64,000 nucleotides of DNA from Chitinophaga sp. 180180018-3 (GTDB taxonomy: Bacteria; Bacteroidota; Bacteroidia; Chitinophagales; Chitinophagaceae). Shown here one piece after another: positions 51,850 through 62,826 of this stretch (position 1 is its first letter; every line of letters begins with the position of its first letter). A model generated the notes under the pieces. That model did not search any database. It was not told where the DNA came from and saw only the letters and a list, made by a program, of their open reading frames with translations. The stretch covers positions 6,262,001 to 6,326,000 of the forward strand of contig NZ_CP140772.1 in the NCBI RefSeq assembly GCF_037893185.1. The letters run 5' to 3'. The position numbers were made by a program, and so were the translations under genes.

Positions 51850-51879
51850 AAAAAAAACGGCCTGCCGGATGGCAGGCCG
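51850..51879 (-). terminator. Terminator of the rpoBC operon
   Basis: CGGCCTGCC (51858-51866) pairs with GGCAGGCCG (51871-51879), loop GGAT. On the minus strand TTTTTTTT follows. It is placed 21 bases after the rpoC stop. Confidence 0.95.
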
Positions 51880-51900
51880 CTTCTTATATCAGTAACTTCT

Positions 51901-54900
51901 CTATTCTTCTTCGTCGAACTGGAATACTTCCTTAGAAGATGCCAGGATATCGTATTCTTCTTTAGAACCTACGATCATGTTTTCGAACTCACGTAAACCA
52001 GTACCAGCCGGGATCAGGTGACCTGTGATCACATTCTCCTTCAGACCCATCATATCATCGGTTTTACCGTTGATAGCAGCCTGAGACAGTACCTTGGTGG
52101 TTTCCTGGAAGGAAGCTGCAGAGATCCAGCTACGGGTTCCGAGAGATGCCTTGGTGATACCCTGCAGGAGCGGGCTGGATGTAGCCGGCTGCGCATCGCG
52201 GAATTCCACCAGTTTCTTATCGGTACGACGCAGCAGAGAGTTTTCTTCACGCACCTGACGCAGTGTCACGATCTGACCAGCTTTCAGGTTAGCAGATTCT
52301 CCTGCCTCTGTTACTACCTTCTTGTCGAAGATCATATCGTTTTCTTCGAAGAAATCGAACCTGTCTTCAGTATCCCCTTCGAGGAAGCGGGTATCTCCCG
52401 GATCTTCGATGTTCACTTTGCGCATCATCTGGCGAACGATCACTTCGATGTGTTTATCGTTGATCTTCACACCCTGCAGGCGGTATACTTCCTGGATTTC
52501 ATTTACCAGGTATTCCTGTACGGCAAACGGTCCTTTGATAGACAGGATATCGGCAGGAGTAGTAGAACCGTCAGACAGCGGAGTACCAGCTTTCACGAAG
52601 TCACCATCCTGTACCAGGATATGACGTGTCAGCGGCACCAGGTATTTTTTCACCTGGCTTTCGCGGCTTTCGATGATGATTTCACGGTTACCACGTTTGA
52701 TATTACCGAATGCTACCACACCATCAATTTCAGAAACGATAGCAGGGTTGCTCGGATTACGTGCTTCAAAGAGCTCGGTTACACGTGGCAGACCACCCGT
52801 AATGTCTCGCAGTTTACCGATAACACGCGGGATCTTAACGATTACCTGTCCGGCCCTTACCTTGTCTCCTTCAGAGATCACGATATGAGAACCAACTGGC
52901 AGGTTATAAGATTTCACCTCTTTGTTACCTTCTACGTAAATAGACGGGATCTTGTTCTTATCTTTTGTTTCAATAACCACTTTTTCGCGGTGACCAGTTT
53001 GTTCGTCAGCCTCTTCGCGGTAGGTAATACCTTCCACGATACTGTCGAAACGGATGCTACCAGTAATTTCAGACACGATAACGGCGTTGAACGGATCCCA
53101 TGTACAGATCATTTCACCTTTCGTTACTTTCTGTCCGTCTTTCACCAGCAGGGTAGAACCGTAAGGAATGTTGTTGGTTACCAGCAGACGATCATTTTTC
53201 ACGTCCATGATACGCAACTCACCGGTACGGCCGATAACCACCTGTACTTTCTCACCTTCGTTGTTTTCGTAGGTAGTTGTACGCAGACCATCGAACTGGA
53301 TAGTACCATCAAATTTAGCAGCCAGGCCGGATTCAACGGAAGTAGAACCGGCAACACCACCCACGTGGAATGTACGCAGTGTCAGCTGTGTACCAGGCTC
53401 ACCGATCGACTGTGCAGCGATGATACCAACCGCATCACCTTTCTGTGCAGTGTAACCGCTAGCAAGGTTCTTACCGTAGCATTTCACGCACACACCACGA
53501 CGGCTTTCGCAAGTCAGTACGGAGCGGATTTCTACAGTTTCGATAGCACTTGCCTCTATTTTATGAGCAATATCTTCAGAGATTTCTTCACCGGCAGCTA
53601 CCACCAGCTCATCTGAATGCGGATCAAATACATCATGCAGGGAAGTACGTCCGAGGATACGATCGTACAGGGTTTCGATCACCTCTTCGTTATCTTTCAG
53701 CGCAGAGATAGCAATACCACGAAGTGTACCGCAATCTTCTTCGTTGATCACCACATCCTGTGCAACGTCCACCAGACGACGGGTCAGATAACCCGCATCC
53801 GCTGTTTTCAACGCTGTATCCGCAAGACCTTTACGGGCACCGTGCGTAGAAATGAAGTATTCCAATACGTTCAGACCATCCTTAAAGTTGGACAATACCG
53901 GGTTTTCAATGATCTCAGAACCGGTAGAACCACTCTTACGCGGCTTAGCCATCAGACCTCTGATACCAGCCAGCTGTTTAATCTGTTGTTTGGAACCACG
54001 GGCACCGGAATCCAGCATCATGTATACAGAGTTGAAACCCTGTTTATCAGCCGCCAGTTCACGGATCAGGGTTTCAGTCACCTTCGTATCCACACGTGAC
54101 CAGATATCGATGATCTGGTTGTAACGTTCGTTGTTGGTGATCAGACCCATGTTATAGTTATCCCAAACTTCATCTACCTCAGAAGCAGCAGCGTCAATCA
54201 TATCCTGCTTAACTTCCGGAATGATCAGGTCATTGATGTTAAATGACAGACCACCACGGAACGCCATGCGGAAACCTAATTGCTTGATATCATCAAGGAA
54301 TTTGGCAGTTTTAGGAATATCTGTGTATTTGATAATGTCGCCGATGATTTCACGCAGCGATTTTTTAGTCAGCAGGGCATTTACATAACCGGCTTCCTTA
54401 GGCACAAACTGGTTGAACAGCACACGGCCCACAGTAGTTTCTATCAGTTTCTTTTCCAGCTCACCGTTGGCATTTCTCACAGTAGTTTTTACACGGATGT
54501 GAGCATGCAGGTCGATGCGGTCTTCATTCAACGCGATGATTACTTCTTCTGCAGAGTAGAACGCTTTGCCCTCTCCTCTTACAACTACATCGCCCTGAGT
54601 TTTCTTACCCTTAGTGATGTAGTACAGACCGAGCACCATGTCCTGTGAAGGCAGGGTGATAGGCGTACCATTCTGAGGGTTGAGGATGTTGTGGGAAGAC
54701 AACATCAGCAGCTGGGCTTCCAGAATAGCAGCATTGCTCAGTGGAACGTGAACCGCCATCTGGTCACCATCGAAGTCGGCGTTGAACGCAGAACATACGA
54801 GCGGGTGCAATTGTATCGCCTTACCTTCCACCAGTTTTGGCTGGAAAGCCTGGATAGACAAACGGTGCAGGGTCGGAGCACGGTTTAACATTACCGGGTG

Positions 54901-56196
54901 ACCTTTCAGTACGTTCTCCAGGATATCCCAAACCACGGCTTCTTTACGATCTACCAGCTTTTTAGCTGATTTCACGGTTTTAACGATACCTCTTTCTATG
55001 AGTTTACGGATAATGAACGGTTTGAACAGTTCGGCTGCCATATCCTTAGGCAGGCCGCACTCATGCAGTTTCAGCTCAGGGCCTACCACGATTACAGAAC
55101 GGCCGGAGTAATCCACACGTTTACCGAGGAGGTTCTGACGGAAACGACCTTGTTTACCTTTCAGTACATCAGACAGTGATTTCAATGCACGACCACCTTC
55201 CGCTTTTACCGCATTGGATTTACGGGAGTTGTCGAACAATGAATCCACCGCTTCCTGCAGCATACGTTTTTCGTTACGCAGGATCACCTCAGGTGCTTTA
55301 ATTTCGATCAGACGTTTCAGACGGTTGTTACGAATGATCACCCTGCGGTAAAGGTCGTTCAGGTCGGAAGACGCAAAACGGCCACCATCCAAAGGAACCA
55401 GCGGACGCAGTTCAGGAGGTACCACAGGAATATATTGCATCACCATCCATTCAGGACGGTTTTCAACGCGACCGTTAGCTTCACGGAAAGCTTCCACAAC
55501 GCTCAGACGTTTCAGCGCCTCAGCTTTACGCTGTTGGGAAGTTTCAGTAGCAGCCTGGTTACGCAGCTGGTAAGAAAGGCCGTCCAGATCAATACGGGCC
55601 AGCATCATTTCTACCGCTTCTGCACCCATCCGGGCAATAAACTTGTTAGGATCTTCATCCGGTAACAGCTGATTGTCTTTCGGAAGGGTATCCAGGATAT
55701 CCAGGTATTCTTCTTCAGTGAGCAGGTCACCGTAGTTCATGCCTTTTTCCTGTTTCATACCTGCCTGAATCACCACATACCTTTCATAGTAAATGATGGT
55801 TTCCAGTTTCTTGGAAGACATACCAAGCAGATAACCGATCTTGTTAGGCAGAGATTTGAAATACCATATATGAACAACAGGCACTACCAGACGGATATGG
55901 CCCATTCTTTCGCGACGCACTTTCTTTTCCGTTACTTCAACACCACAGCGGTCGCACACAATACCCTTATAACGGATACGTTTATATTTTCCGCAATAGC
56001 ATTCGTAATCCTTTACAGGTCCGAATATTCTTTCGCAGAATAAACCATCACGCTCCGGTTTGTAAGTACGGTAGTTGATGGTTTCAGGTTTCAGCACTTC
56101 ACCGTAAGAACGCTCCAGAATTACATCCGGAGAAGCCAAACTGATGGTAATGCTGTTAAAATTTGATTTAGGACGATTTTCTTTTTTGATAGCCAT
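51901..56196 (-). CDS. rpoC: DNA-directed RNA polymerase subunit beta'
   Basis: 1431 residues, normal for Bacteroidota. The N-terminal zinc site ([20 protein letters not shown], from about residue 70), the magnesium-binding NADFDGDQM (near residue 475), the bridge-helix/trigger-loop region, the second zinc site ([13 protein letters not shown]) and the lineage beta-barrel insert are visible. The subunit holds the catalytic magnesium. It follows rpoB after a 125-base gap that carries a hairpin and six 7-base repeats, and is closed by a strong terminator. Confidence 0.99.
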   Translation of the reverse strand: MAIKKENRPKSNFNSITISLASPDVILERSYGEVLKPETINYRTYKPERDGLFCERIFGPVKDYECYCGKYKRIRYKGIVCDRCGVEVTEKKVRRERMGHIRLVVPVVHIWYFKSLPNKIGYLLGMSSKKLETIIYYERYVVIQAGMKQEKGMNYGDLLTEEEYLDILDTLPKDNQLLPDEDPNKFIARMGAEAVEMMLARIDLDGLSYQLRNQAATETSQQRKAEALKRLSVVEAFREANGRVENRPEWMVMQYIPVVPPELRPLVPLDGGRFASSDLNDLYRRVIIRNNRLKRLIEIKAPEVILRNEKRMLQEAVDSLFDNSRKSNAVKAEGGRALKSLSDVLKGKQGRFRQNLLGKRVDYSGRSVIVVGPELKLHECGLPKDMAAELFKPFIIRKLIERGIVKTVKSAKKLVDRKEAVVWDILENVLKGHPVMLNRAPTLHRLSIQAFQPKLVEGKAIQLHPLVCSAFNADFDGDQMAVHVPLSNAAILEAQLLMLSSHNILNPQNGTPITLPSQDMVLGLYYITKGKKTQGDVVVRGEGKAFYSAEEVIIALNEDRIDLHAHIRVKTTVRNANGELEKKLIETTVGRVLFNQFVPKEAGYVNALLTKKSLREIIGDIIKYTDIPKTAKFLDDIKQLGFRMAFRGGLSFNINDLIIPEVKQDMIDAAASEVDEVWDNYNMGLITNNERYNQIIDIWSRVDTKVTETLIRELAADKQGFNSVYMMLDSGARGSKQQIKQLAGIRGLMAKPRKSGSTGSEIIENPVLSNFKDGLNVLEYFISTHGARKGLADTALKTADAGYLTRRLVDVAQDVVINEEDCGTLRGIAISALKDNEEVIETLYDRILGRTSLHDVFDPHSDELVVAAGEEISEDIAHKIEASAIETVEIRSVLTCESRRGVCVKCYGKNLASGYTAQKGDAVGIIAAQSIGEPGTQLTLRTFHVGGVAGSTSVESGLAAKFDGTIQFDGLRTTTYENNEGEKVQVVIGRTGELRIMDVKNDRLLVTNNIPYGSTLLVKDGQKVTKGEMICTWDPFNAVIVSEITGSIRFDSIVEGITYREEADEQTGHREKVVIETKDKNKIPSIYVEGNKEVKSYNLPVGSHIVISEGDKVRAGQVIVKIPRVIGKLRDITGGLPRVTELFEARNPSNPAIVSEIDGVVAFGNIKRGNREIIIESRESQVKKYLVPLTRHILVQDGDFVKAGTPLSDGSTTPADILSIKGPFAVQEYLVNEIQEVYRLQGVKINDKHIEVIVRQMMRKVNIEDPGDTRFLEGDTEDRFDFFEENDMIFDKKVVTEAGESANLKAGQIVTLRQVREENSLLRRTDKKLVEFRDAQPATSSPLLQGITKASLGTRSWISAASFQETTKVLSQAAINGKTDDMMGLKENVITGHLIPAGTGLREFENMIVGSKEEYDILASSKEVFQFDEEE

Positions 56197-56202
56197 CTGT
56201 AA

Positions 56203-56244
56203 TTAGCTTTTAGCTGTTAGCCGTTAGCTGTTAGCCATTGGCAA
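56203..56244. repeat. Degenerate 7-bp tandem repeat in the rpoB-rpoC gap
   Basis: Six consecutive heptamers: TTAGCTT, TTAGCTG, TTAGCCG, TTAGCTG, TTAGCCA, TTGGCAA. They begin 7 bases upstream of the rpoC start codon, so they lie in its leader. Similar 7-base periodicity (ATTAAGA, ATATAGA, ATGAAGA, ATGCCAG) is seen at 1421-1448. Confidence 0.75.
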
Positions 56245-56268
56245 ATTTGTTTACCCAGAATAAGATTT

Positions 56269-56313
56269 GCTACCGGCTTCTTCCGCTGTCAAACAGCAGA
56301 GGAAACCGGTAGC
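56269..56313 (-). promoter_or_regulatory. Hairpin in the rpoB-rpoC gap
   Basis: GCTACCGG (56269-56276) pairs with CCGGTAGC (56306-56313), and GCTGT/ACAGC closes a 3-nt inner loop. It lacks a T-run on the coding strand, so a processing or stabilising element is more likely than a terminator. Confidence 0.5.
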
Positions 56314-56321
56314 TGAAGGCT

Positions 56322-59300
56322 TTAGTCAAACTTCAGGTCCAGACCCAGACCACGCAATTCATGGATCAATACGTTGAAGGATTCAGGCACACCAGCTTTA
56401 GGTATGTTGTCACCTTTCACGATCGATTCATATGCTTTGGCTCGCCCTACGATATCATCAGATTTGATTGTAAGCAGTTCCTGCAGAATGTTGGATGCAC
56501 CGTAAGCTTCGAGTGCCCATACCTCCATCTCACCGAAACGCTGACCACCGAACTGGGCTTTACCACCCAATGGCTGTTGCGTAATGAGACTGTACGGCCC
56601 GATAGAACGTGCGTGCATCTTGTCATCCACCATGTGGCTGAGTTTCAGCATATAGATAACACCTACAGTTGCTTTCTGGTGGAAGCGGTCACCCGTTTCA
56701 CCATCATACAGGTAAGCGTGACCAAAGCTTGGTAAACCAGCTTCATTGATATAAGAGGCAATTTCTTCAGTAGTAGCACCATCGAAGATCGGAGTCGCAA
56801 AGCGTACGCCAAGTTTCAGACCAGCCCAACCTAATACGGTTTCGTAGATCTGTCCGAGGTTCATACGGGAAGGTACCCCGAGCGGGTTCAGTACGATATC
56901 CAGCGGCGTACCATCTTCCAGGAACGGCATGTCTTCATCACGCACGATCTTGGCAACGATACCCTTGTTACCGTGACGTCCTGCCATCTTATCACCCACT
57001 TTCAGCTTACGTTTGCTGGCCAGGTAAACCTTCGCCAGTTTCAGTACACCAGCAGGAAGCTCATCACCAATAGAGATATTGAACTTCTCACGTTTATAAC
57101 GGCCCAGCTCCTCATTGTACTTGATATTGTAGTTGTGGAGCAGGGTATTGATCTGATCGTTGGTAACCTCGTCGGTAGTCCAGCCCAGCGGGTTCACATT
57201 CTGGAAATCAATGTTCGCCAGGTTTTTCTGGGAGAACTTGGAGCCTTTGGAGATCAGCACTTCACCGTAAGTGTTGGTAATGCCCTGGGATGTTTTATCC
57301 TTCAGCAGTGTCAACAGCTTGCCCATCAGCACTTCCAGCAGGTCTTCCGCATTCTTCTGGTGAATTTTCTCCAGTTTTTCGATCGCTGCTTTTTCACGGG
57401 TCTTGGAGTTCTTATCTTTCTTCGCGCGGCTGAACAGTTTCTTATCGATCACCACACCTTCTGTAGACGGGGGCGCTTTCAGAGAGGCATCTTTCGCATC
57501 GGAAGCCTTATCACCGAAGATGGCTCTGAGGAGCTTTTCTTCAGGAGAAGGATCAGATTCACCACGCGGAGTGATTTTACCGATCAGGATATCACCTTCT
57601 TTAATGTGCGCACCAACACGGATGATACCGTTCTGGTCGAGGTCTTTGGTAGCCTCTTCGCTCACGTTAGGAATATCCGGGGTCAGTTCTTCCTCACCCA
57701 GTTTAGTATCACGAACTTCCAGTTCATATTCGTCAATGTGGATGGAAGTAAAGAGGTCTTCACGTGCAACACGCTCAGAAATTACGATCGCATCCTCAAA
57801 GTTGTAACCTTTCCATGGCATGAACGCTACTTTCAGGTTGCGTCCGAGTGCCAGTTCACCACCACGTGTAGCGTAACCTTCTGTGAGGAAGTCGCCGTCT
57901 TTCACGCGCTGTCCTTTCTTCACACAGGGACGGAGGTTGATACAGGTGCTCTGGTTAGTTTTAACGAACTTGGTCAGTGTATACACCATCAGATCGTCTT
58001 CAAAGCTTACCAGCTTCTGTATTTCATCTCTTTCGTAACGTACATGGATTTCATTTGCATCTACAAATTCTATCACACCGTTACCGTTTGCAGTAATCTG
58101 CAGGCGGGAGTCGCGTGCAGCCTTGCCTTCCAGACCCGTACCCACGATAGGTACTTCAGGATTCAGCAATGGAACCGCCTGACGTTGCATGTTTGATCCC
58201 ATCAGCGCACGGTTGGCATCATCATGTTCCAGGAACGGAATCAGTGATGCACTCAGACCCACGATCTGGTTAGGTGCTACGTCCATGAATTCCACTTCTT
58301 CTCTGTCGAGAATCGGGAAGTCACCGGTTTCACGGGATTTTACTTTATCATTCAGGAAGTGACCTTTTTCATCCAGCGGAGCGTTAGCCTGCGCAATCTT
58401 CACAGAATCTTCTTCTTCAGCGCTCAGGAACTCTACATTCTCCGTATCTACTTTACCGTTAGTTACCTTACGATAAGGTGTTTCGATGAAGCCCATCTCA
58501 TTCACTTTCGCGTGTACGCAAAGTGTAGAGATCAGACCGATGTTTGGTCCTTCCGGTGTTTCGATTGTACACAGACGGCCATAGTGGCTGTAGTGAACGT
58601 CACGCACCTCGAAGCCTGCTCTTTCACGGCTCAGACCACCGGGTCCGAGGGCGGAAATACGGCGTTTGTGCGTGATCTCAGACAGCGGATTAGTCTGATC
58701 CAGGAACTGCGACAGCTGGGAAGTACCAAAGAAGGAGTTGATCACAGAAGAAAGTGTTCTTGCATTGATCAGGTCTACCGGGGTAAATACTTCGTTATCG
58801 CGTACGTTCATTCTTTCACGGATGGTACGAGCCATACGTGCAAGACCAACACCAAACTGAGCATATAACTGCTCACCCACGGTACGAACACGACGGTTGC
58901 TCAGGTGATCGATATCATCGATCTCAGCTTTAGCGTTGGTCAGTTGTACCAGGTACTTGATGATGGAAATAATGTCGTCCTTAGTCAGCACTTTCATGTC
59001 TAACGGAGTAGACAGACCCAATTTTCTGTTGATCTTATAACGACCTACGTCACCAAGATCGTAACGTTTATCGGAGAAGAACAGTTTATCGATGATCCCC
59101 CTCGCTGTTTCATCATCCGGCGCATCAGCACCGCGCAGCTGGCGGTAGATGTGCTGAACGGCTTCCAGCTCAGAGTTAGATGTATCCTTGTTTAATGTAT
59201 TGTAGATGATGGAGAAATCACCACTTACCTCTTCCTTCTGAATGAATACGCTCTTCAGACCCATATCAACGATGGTCTCGATGTTTGCTTCATCCAGAAT

Positions 59301-60131
59301 GCTATCACGCTCCAGCATAATTTCGTTACGCTCGATGCTCACCACTTCGCCAGTATCTTCATCCACAAAGTCTTCTACCCAGCTTCTTAAAACGCGGGCA
59401 GCCAGCTTTTTGCCGGCATATTTCTCAAGACTCTTTTTGTCTGCTTTTACTTCATCTGCCATGCCGAACAGCTGCAGAATATCCTTGTCTGTTTCATAGC
59501 CAATGGCACGCAACAATGTGGTAACCGGGAATTTCTTCTTACGGTCGATGTAAGCGTACATCACATTGTTGATGTCCGTTGCAAACTCCATCCATGCGCC
59601 CTTGAACGGGATCACCCTTGCAGAATAGATCTTCGTTCCGTTTGGATGTACAGACTGACCAAAGAAAACACCAGGAGAACGGTGCAGTTGGGATACAACT
59701 ACGCGCTCAGCACCATTAATAACGAAAGTACCTCTGGGAGTCATATACGGGATGTTTCCGAGGAACACATCCTGCACTATGGTCTGGAAATCCACATGCT
59801 CCTCATCATTACAGCTGAGGCGGAGTTTCGCTTTCAACGGTACGGAATAAGTAAGCCCACGCTCAATACACTCCTCGATGGTATAACGCGGAGGATCCAC
59901 GAAATAATCGAGGAACTCCAGATTAAAGATATTTCTGGTATCTGTAATCGGGAAGTTCTCTTTAAATACTTTAAAAAGGCCTTCGTTGTTTCGCTTGTCT
60001 GGTGTGGTTTCTAATTGGAAGAAATCCTTGAAAGATTGGATTTGGATAGCCAACAGATCCGGTGTCTCAGTAACTTGTTTGATCTTTCCAAAATTTACTC
60101 TTTCGTGTGTTTGGGCTTTTTTTAGAGACAT
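56322..60131 (-). CDS. rpoB: DNA-directed RNA polymerase subunit beta
   Basis: 1269 residues. The rifampicin region reads [19 protein letters not shown]...[14 protein letters not shown], with the Asp, His and Ser residues of susceptible enzymes, so no common rifampicin resistance change is present. The fork loop ([11 protein letters not shown]) and [12 protein letters not shown] are typical. The subunit forms half of the active-site cleft. It is separated from rplL by 222 bases containing a hairpin pair that may attenuate read-through. Confidence 0.99.
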   Translation of the reverse strand: MSLKKAQTHERVNFGKIKQVTETPDLLAIQIQSFKDFFQLETTPDKRNNEGLFKVFKENFPITDTRNIFNLEFLDYFVDPPRYTIEECIERGLTYSVPLKAKLRLSCNDEEHVDFQTIVQDVFLGNIPYMTPRGTFVINGAERVVVSQLHRSPGVFFGQSVHPNGTKIYSARVIPFKGAWMEFATDINNVMYAYIDRKKKFPVTTLLRAIGYETDKDILQLFGMADEVKADKKSLEKYAGKKLAARVLRSWVEDFVDEDTGEVVSIERNEIMLERDSILDEANIETIVDMGLKSVFIQKEEVSGDFSIIYNTLNKDTSNSELEAVQHIYRQLRGADAPDDETARGIIDKLFFSDKRYDLGDVGRYKINRKLGLSTPLDMKVLTKDDIISIIKYLVQLTNAKAEIDDIDHLSNRRVRTVGEQLYAQFGVGLARMARTIRERMNVRDNEVFTPVDLINARTLSSVINSFFGTSQLSQFLDQTNPLSEITHKRRISALGPGGLSRERAGFEVRDVHYSHYGRLCTIETPEGPNIGLISTLCVHAKVNEMGFIETPYRKVTNGKVDTENVEFLSAEEEDSVKIAQANAPLDEKGHFLNDKVKSRETGDFPILDREEVEFMDVAPNQIVGLSASLIPFLEHDDANRALMGSNMQRQAVPLLNPEVPIVGTGLEGKAARDSRLQITANGNGVIEFVDANEIHVRYERDEIQKLVSFEDDLMVYTLTKFVKTNQSTCINLRPCVKKGQRVKDGDFLTEGYATRGGELALGRNLKVAFMPWKGYNFEDAIVISERVAREDLFTSIHIDEYELEVRDTKLGEEELTPDIPNVSEEATKDLDQNGIIRVGAHIKEGDILIGKITPRGESDPSPEEKLLRAIFGDKASDAKDASLKAPPSTEGVVIDKKLFSRAKKDKNSKTREKAAIEKLEKIHQKNAEDLLEVLMGKLLTLLKDKTSQGITNTYGEVLISKGSKFSQKNLANIDFQNVNPLGWTTDEVTNDQINTLLHNYNIKYNEELGRYKREKFNISIGDELPAGVLKLAKVYLASKRKLKVGDKMAGRHGNKGIVAKIVRDEDMPFLEDGTPLDIVLNPLGVPSRMNLGQIYETVLGWAGLKLGVRFATPIFDGATTEEIASYINEAGLPSFGHAYLYDGETGDRFHQKATVGVIYMLKLSHMVDDKMHARSIGPYSLITQQPLGGKAQFGGQRFGEMEVWALEAYGASNILQELLTIKSDDIVGRAKAYESIVKGDNIPKAGVPESFNVLIHELRGLGLDLKFD

Positions 60132-60276
60132 ATTCGAAGTTAGCAGTTATATGACTTGTAAGAATTAGGGAAATTAAGATTTCTTTGCCAATACTATCCC
60201 AATTTATTTTATGCCTTCTCCACTGGTCAAAGTCACCTGTCAGTGTTTCCCTGTTTTTGACGCTCCGAAAAAGACA

Positions 60277-60322
60277 CTTTCCCAAAGGGAAGAAGGCCAA
60301 AAGTGCCTTTTTCGCACTTTTG
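60277..60322 (-). promoter_or_regulatory. Putative rplL-rpoB attenuator hairpins
   Basis: CAAAAGTGC (60298-60306) pairs with GCACTTTTG (60314-60322), followed on the minus strand by a second small hairpin TTCCC/GGGAA (60279-60283 with 60287-60291). Such stems between rplL and rpoB lower polymerase-subunit expression relative to ribosomal proteins in other bacteria; the T-run here is weak. Confidence 0.45.
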
Positions 60323-60353
60323 ACCTCTAAAAGATGTATACTTAAGCAAAGAA

Positions 60354-60728
60354 TTACTGAATTTCAACTTCAGCACCAGCTTCAGTCAGCTTAGCCTTCA
60401 GGTCTTCAGCCTCAGCTTTGGAAACGCCTTCTTTAATAGCTTTAGGCGCACCGTCTACCAGTTCTTTGGCTTCTTTCAGACCCAGACCAGTCAGATCTTT
60501 AACGACCTTAACTACGTTCAGCTTGCTAGCGCCTGCAGATTTCAGGATAACGTTGAAAGCAGTTTTTTCTTCAACAGCAGCAGCGCCACCGTCGCCACCA
60601 CCGGATACTACAACTGCAGCAGCAGCTGGTTCAATACCATATTCAGTTTTCAGTACATCAGCGAGTTCCTGTACTTCCTTAACAGTTAAACCAACTAATT
60701 GTTCAGCTAATGCTTTTACGTCTGCCAT
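60354..60728 (-). CDS. rplL: 50S ribosomal protein L7/L12
   Basis: 124 residues: N-terminal dimerisation helices ([26 protein letters not shown]), an Ala-rich hinge (residues about 36-50) and the C-terminal factor-binding domain ([35 protein letters not shown]...). It forms the ribosomal stalk that recruits translation GTPases, four or six copies bound to L10, encoded just upstream. Confidence 0.99.
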   Translation of the reverse strand: MADVKALAEQLVGLTVKEVQELADVLKTEYGIEPAAAAVVVSGGGDGGAAAVEEKTAFNVILKSAGASKLNVVKVVKDLTGLGLKEAKELVDGAPKAIKEGVSKAEAEDLKAKLTEAGAEVEIQ

Positions 60729-60843
60729 TTTATAATGTTTTAATGTAATGTTTGTAAAGTTGTTAATTATTATATTGTGACTTGGAAGCCAATTTTTAAG
60801 CCCTCAACCGGTAGCACTCAGCCCCGGTCAGAGGAGAAAGCAA

Positions 60844-61371
60844 TTATTCTGCTGCCGGAGCTTCTACGCCAGCTTCTTCTTTCTTGCCTTTTTCCAGCAA
60901 AGCAGCGATAACGCGTTTTGCAGGAGATTGCAACAGACCAACGATTTCGCCGATGAGCTCGTTTTTGGTCTTGATGTTAGTCAGCGCAGTCAGCTGGTTA
61001 TCACCTACATACAGTTCATCACCTACAAATGCAGCTTTCAGAACAGGTTTTTCCAGTTTACCGTTTGCCTTACGGAAAGAAGAGATGATCACGGCAGGCT
61101 CTTTCGGGCTGTCAGAGAACATCAGGGCTGTTACACCATGCAGGCTGTCGTAAACACCAGCATACTTTTCGCTATCCAGTGCTTCCAGCGCCTTGCGGAT
61201 CAGGGTGTTCTTAGCCACCTTCATTTCCACTTGTTTGTTGAAGCAAACTTTCCTCAGGTCGTTCACCTGTGCTACCGTTAATGATTCAGTATTGGTAACA
61301 TAGAAGTTGCTGTATTGAGAGAACTTACTTTTCAGCAGTTCGATCACTTCATTCTTTTGATCTTTATTCAT
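60844..61371 (-). CDS. rplJ: 50S ribosomal protein L10
   Basis: 175 residues with the L10 start (MNKDQKNEVIELLKSKF), the RNA-binding KNTLIRKAL segment near residue 60 and the C-terminal helix that binds L7/L12 (about 140-170). It anchors the stalk and in many bacteria represses its own mRNA; a leader hairpin is present upstream. Confidence 0.98.
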   Translation of the reverse strand: MNKDQKNEVIELLKSKFSQYSNFYVTNTESLTVAQVNDLRKVCFNKQVEMKVAKNTLIRKALEALDSEKYAGVYDSLHGVTALMFSDSPKEPAVIISSFRKANGKLEKPVLKAAFVGDELYVGDNQLTALTNIKTKNELIGEIVGLLQSPAKRVIAALLEKGKKEEAGVEAPAAE

Positions 61372-61381
61372 ATTAAAACGT

Positions 61382-61418
61382 TTGTAGCAAGCCCCATCCT
61401 CTCAGATTACGGCTACAA
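61382..61418 (-). promoter_or_regulatory. Putative L10 leader hairpin before rplJ
   Basis: TTGTAGC (61382-61388) and GCTACAA (61412-61418) form a 7-bp stem around a 23-nt asymmetric middle containing GAGAGGATGG on the minus strand. Its place in the 58-base gap before rplJ fits an autoregulatory L10-binding leader. The kink-turn was not proven. Confidence 0.45.
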
Positions 61419-61429
61419 CTCGTGATCAA

Positions 61430-62119
61430 TTAGTTTTGAACAGATTTAGTATCGATAACAATACCAGGACTCATGGTGCTTGCCATGGACAGACCTTTCA
61501 GGTAAGTACCTTTTGCAGTAGCTGGTTTCAGCTTGATGATAGCATTGATCAGCTCCTGAGAGTTCTGCTCAATTTTATCAGATGCAAAGGATACACGACC
61601 GATAGAAGCGTGGATGATACCAGCTTTATCTACCTTGAAGGTAATTTTACCGCCCTTAACTTCGTTTACTGCAGCTGCAACATCGTTAGTAACAGTACCG
61701 GTCTTAGGGTTCGGCATCAGGTTACGAGGACCTAAGATCTTACCCAGTTTACCGATTTTCGGCATTACAGCAGGAGTAGCTACGATTACATCTACATCAG
61801 TCCAACCGCCTTCAATCTTCTGGATAAATTCATCCAGACCAACGAAGTCAGCACCTGCTTCTTTCGCAGCAGCTTCTTTATCAGGGGTGCAAAGCACTAA
61901 AACCCTTTTAGTTTTACCAGTACCGTGAGGAAGCGTTACGGAACCACGGATAGCCTGGTCTGCTTTCTTAGGATCAACGCCTAAGCGGATATGTAAATCG
62001 ACAGAACTGTCGAATTTAGTACAGTTAATATCTTTAACCAAAGTAGAAGCTTCTTTCAGGCTGTACTGTTTGTTTTTGTCAACCTTCGCTTCAGCTACTT
62101 TTCTATTTTTAGTTGCCAT
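61430..62119 (-). CDS. rplA: 50S ribosomal protein L1
   Basis: 229 residues from the ATG at 62119; a TTG two codons upstream is less likely. The start [17 protein letters not shown] is typical of Bacteroidota L1, and [11 protein letters not shown] and [14 protein letters not shown] are the RNA-binding L1 signatures. It forms the mobile L1 stalk at the E site and can repress its own operon in other bacteria. 44 bases after rplK. Confidence 0.98.
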   Translation of the reverse strand: MATKNRKVAEAKVDKNKQYSLKEASTLVKDINCTKFDSSVDLHIRLGVDPKKADQAIRGSVTLPHGTGKTKRVLVLCTPDKEAAAKEAGADFVGLDEFIQKIEGGWTDVDVIVATPAVMPKIGKLGKILGPRNLMPNPKTGTVTNDVAAAVNEVKGGKITFKVDKAGIIHASIGRVSFASDKIEQNSQELINAIIKLKPATAKGTYLKGLSMASTMSPGIVIDTKSVQN

Positions 62120-62163
62120 TTTCAAAATGATTTTAAAGTTCCTGCATCAACAGGGTGAAACAA

Positions 62164-62607
62164 TTAGTTTTCCCAGGGAGCTTTACCTTCTACAGTAATA
62201 CCCATGCTACGAGCAGTACCTGCTACCATTTTCATAGCGCTGTCCAGGGTGAAGCAGTTCAGATCAGGCATTTTGTCCTGCGCAATTGCTTCTACCTGAG
62301 CCCAGGTAACTTTACCCACCTTGTTACGGTTAGATTCTTTGGAACCACTTTGAATTTTAGCCGCTTCCAGCAGTTGAACCGGTGCCGGAGGAGTTTTAAT
62401 TACAAAGTCGAAAGACTTGTCAGTGTAAACTGTCAGCAACACAGGCAGCACTTTACCCATTTTATCCTGGGTACGGGCGTTGAACTGTTTGCAGAACTCC
62501 ATGATGTTCACACCTTTGGAACCCAACGCGGGACCAATTGGAGGTGCAGGGTTGGCCTGGCCGCCCTTAACCTGCAATTTCACGTACGTTGCAATCTCTT
62601 TTGCCAT
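62164..62607 (-). CDS. rplK: 50S ribosomal protein L11
   Basis: 147 residues: N-terminal [38 protein letters not shown] with the proline pair where thiostrepton-type drugs act, and the C-terminal RNA-binding domain with [10 protein letters not shown] at the end. It lies at the GTPase-associated centre. First gene of the cluster here; secE and nusG, its usual upstream neighbours, are not adjacent. Confidence 0.99.
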   Translation of the reverse strand: MAKEIATYVKLQVKGGQANPAPPIGPALGSKGVNIMEFCKQFNARTQDKMGKVLPVLLTVYTDKSFDFVIKTPPAPVQLLEAAKIQSGSKESNRNKVGKVTWAQVEAIAQDKMPDLNCFTLDSAMKMVAGTARSMGITVEGKAPWEN

Positions 62608-62694
62608 ATTTATTGATTTTTTTGGTTAAACGCCCCCGCAAAACGAAGGCTCCCAAAGCTAAAAGGAACTAAAAATAACCTTTTAAAGGGGATG

Positions 62695-62724
62695 CAAAGG
62701 TATATATTATTATGAAATTGTCAA
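62695..62724 (-). promoter_or_regulatory. Promoter of the rplK-rpoC cluster
   Basis: Minus strand: TTGACA (62724-62719), with 19 bases between TTG and the TA of TACCTTTG (62702-62695). Both boxes match the Bacteroidota consensus without mismatch. The start of transcription should lie near 62688, giving an 80-base leader before rplK. Confidence 0.9.
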
Positions 62725-62826
62725 AAAGTATTTGAACTTGGGCATCCTTTTTGCTCTGATTCAGATTTTTTTTACAAATCTATTGCATTACCCGAAAATA
62801 TTCCTTACAATCCAAAGCTTACAAAT

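Noticed and set aside
52018..53616. Long open frame (532 codons) on the plus strand
   Set aside because: It lies wholly antisense to rpoC, has a composition unlike real proteins (rich in Phe, His, Thr and Arg) and no family features. It is a by-product of codon use in rpoC.
56203..56244. CRISPR-like array
   Set aside because: The units are 7 bases long, contiguous and degenerate, without spacers.
56973..58196. Long open frame (407 codons) on the plus strand
   Set aside because: Antisense to rpoB with Phe/Ile/Thr-rich composition and no recognisable domain.
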